A program made the translations under genes and the position numbers. The notes below the pieces were generated by a model. That model had not been told where the DNA came from and made no database searches. It saw only the letters and a program-made list of their open reading frames with translations. Shown piece by piece: positions 63,552 to 64,000 of a stretch of 64,000 nt of DNA. The stretch is from CAXXOZ01 sp963676435 (GTDB lineage: Bacteria; Bacillota; Clostridia; Lachnospirales; Lachnospiraceae), in the NCBI GenBank assembly GCA_963676435.2, contig CAXXOZ010000006.1:434001-498000 (forward strand). Reading direction: 5' to 3'. Every line of letters starts with the position of its first letter. Within the stretch, counting starts at the first letter, position 1.

Positions 63552-64000
63552 ATGTGGAAAGTATTAAAATTTTTTCAAAAAAATCTTGTTTGGAGTATAC
63601 CTTTGTTCCTTGTAATGGGGCTGATTTTTGGATACTTTTTTGAAGCTCAGTTTCTTAAAGTATTAATAACACCATTAACAATTATTATGGTTTATCCAAT
63701 GATGGTTTCAATGAACATGAAAGCTTTACTGAATAAGGGAGAAGGAAAAGTTCAGTTTGTGGCAATAATAATAAATTTTTTAGTTATTCCACTGATTGGT
63801 TATACATTAGGAAGAATATTTTTTCCTGACCTTCCATTAGCTGCTTTAGGATTACTTTTAATGAGTATTTTACCAACATCAGGAATGACAATCTCTTGGA
63901 CAGGTTTTGCAAAAGGTAATGTTTCAGCAGCAGTAAAAATGACAATAATTGGATTGATTATAGGTGCATTAATAACACCAATATATATTAAGTTGTTAAT
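63552..64000 (+). CDS. SBF/ACR3-type sodium-symporter family transporter (3' end outside window)
   Basis: The first 149 codons of a membrane protein (MWKVLKFFQKNLVWSIPLF) with about five helices. The LPTSGMTISWTGFAKGNVSAAVK segment matches the bile-acid/arsenite (SBF/ACR3) superfamily, closer in style to arsenic-resistance members. AGAGGTG precedes the ATG. The gene is cut by the right edge, so substrate and full length are unknown. Confidence 0.82.
   Translation, partial: MWKVLKFFQKNLVWSIPLFLVMGLIFGYFFEAQFLKVLITPLTIIMVYPMMVSMNMKALLNKGEGKVQFVAIIINFLVIPLIGYTLGRIFFPDLPLAALGLLLMSILPTSGMTISWTGFAKGNVSAAVKMTIIGLIIGALITPIYIKLL

Noticed and set aside
1..64000. CRISPR array, rRNA operon, prophage or origin of replication
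   Set aside because: No regularly spaced repeats, rRNA sequence, phage gene block or DnaA-box cluster was noticed on reading.

Overview
The window is about 64 kb of AT-rich DNA with strong AGGAGG-type ribosome binding sites, frequent TTG/GTG starts and Bacillota housekeeping gene order. It looks like the chromosome of an anaerobic, low-GC member of the Clostridia. Ferredoxin-linked 2-oxoacid oxidation (iorAB), phosphotransbutyrylase and butyrate kinase, iron-sulfur flavoproteins and UroD-family proteins all fit an anaerobe. The genus cannot be fixed from the sequence alone. Sporulation genes that normally sit in the mfd-ftsH block are absent, which suggests a non-spore-former.

Left part (1-28.7 kb): a mostly housekeeping block. 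It holds mfd (cut by the window edge and frameshifted), cysK, a small LysR/UroD/beta-protein module inserted between mfd and mazG, then greA, mazG, hup, rqcP, divIC, tilS, hpt and ftsH. After these come a GH13 glycosidase, a tRNA Tyr-Leu-Gly cluster, a B12-binding radical SAM gene and nth. Next are an AIR-synthase-like gene, an alaR/alaT-like regulator and aminotransferase pair, trmL, a two-component system, mutS2 and an operon of an HtrA-like pseudoprotease, a YhaM-like nuclease and an RlmD-like methyltransferase.

Middle part (28.7-45.7 kb): an accessory region with many decayed genes. It contains a split flavodoxin, a group II intron 5' fragment, a toxin-antitoxin remnant, a TetR gene, and a UroD-family pseudogene cut by a transposase remnant. 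An apparently intact operon follows (iron-sulfur flavoprotein, VOC protein, LVIVD-repeat protein, small beta-protein) with a LysR gene. The small protein is a close paralogue of the one at 3.4 kb, so two loci pair UroD, LysR and this unrecognised protein. This is the best candidate for an undescribed metabolic system. Beyond it lies an energy-conserving 2-oxoacid module: aroF and a GntP-type permease (both frameshifted), buk, iorB, iorA and a divergent ptb. A chemoreceptor pseudogene ends the region.

Right part (45.7-64 kb): a HAD phosphatase, a complete zinc-uptake operon (znuA-znuC-znuB-zur-zupT) with a visible promoter and candidate operator, an NAD-dependent epimerase, a fused RfbC-RfbD gene, an SDR, a MerR-controlled DUF3737 gene and a C-S lyase. 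It also holds three GGDEF proteins (one frameshifted), a metallophosphoesterase, a DUF454-LUD fused frame, a MoaE-like gene, a DUF2179 membrane protein and the start of an SBF/ACR3-type transporter.

Several otherwise well-conserved genes are broken by single-base indels in homopolymer runs (mfd, flavodoxin, aroF twice, GntP permease, one GGDEF gene). Sequence error is a real alternative to true pseudogenes for these. No rRNA, CRISPR array or prophage was seen.
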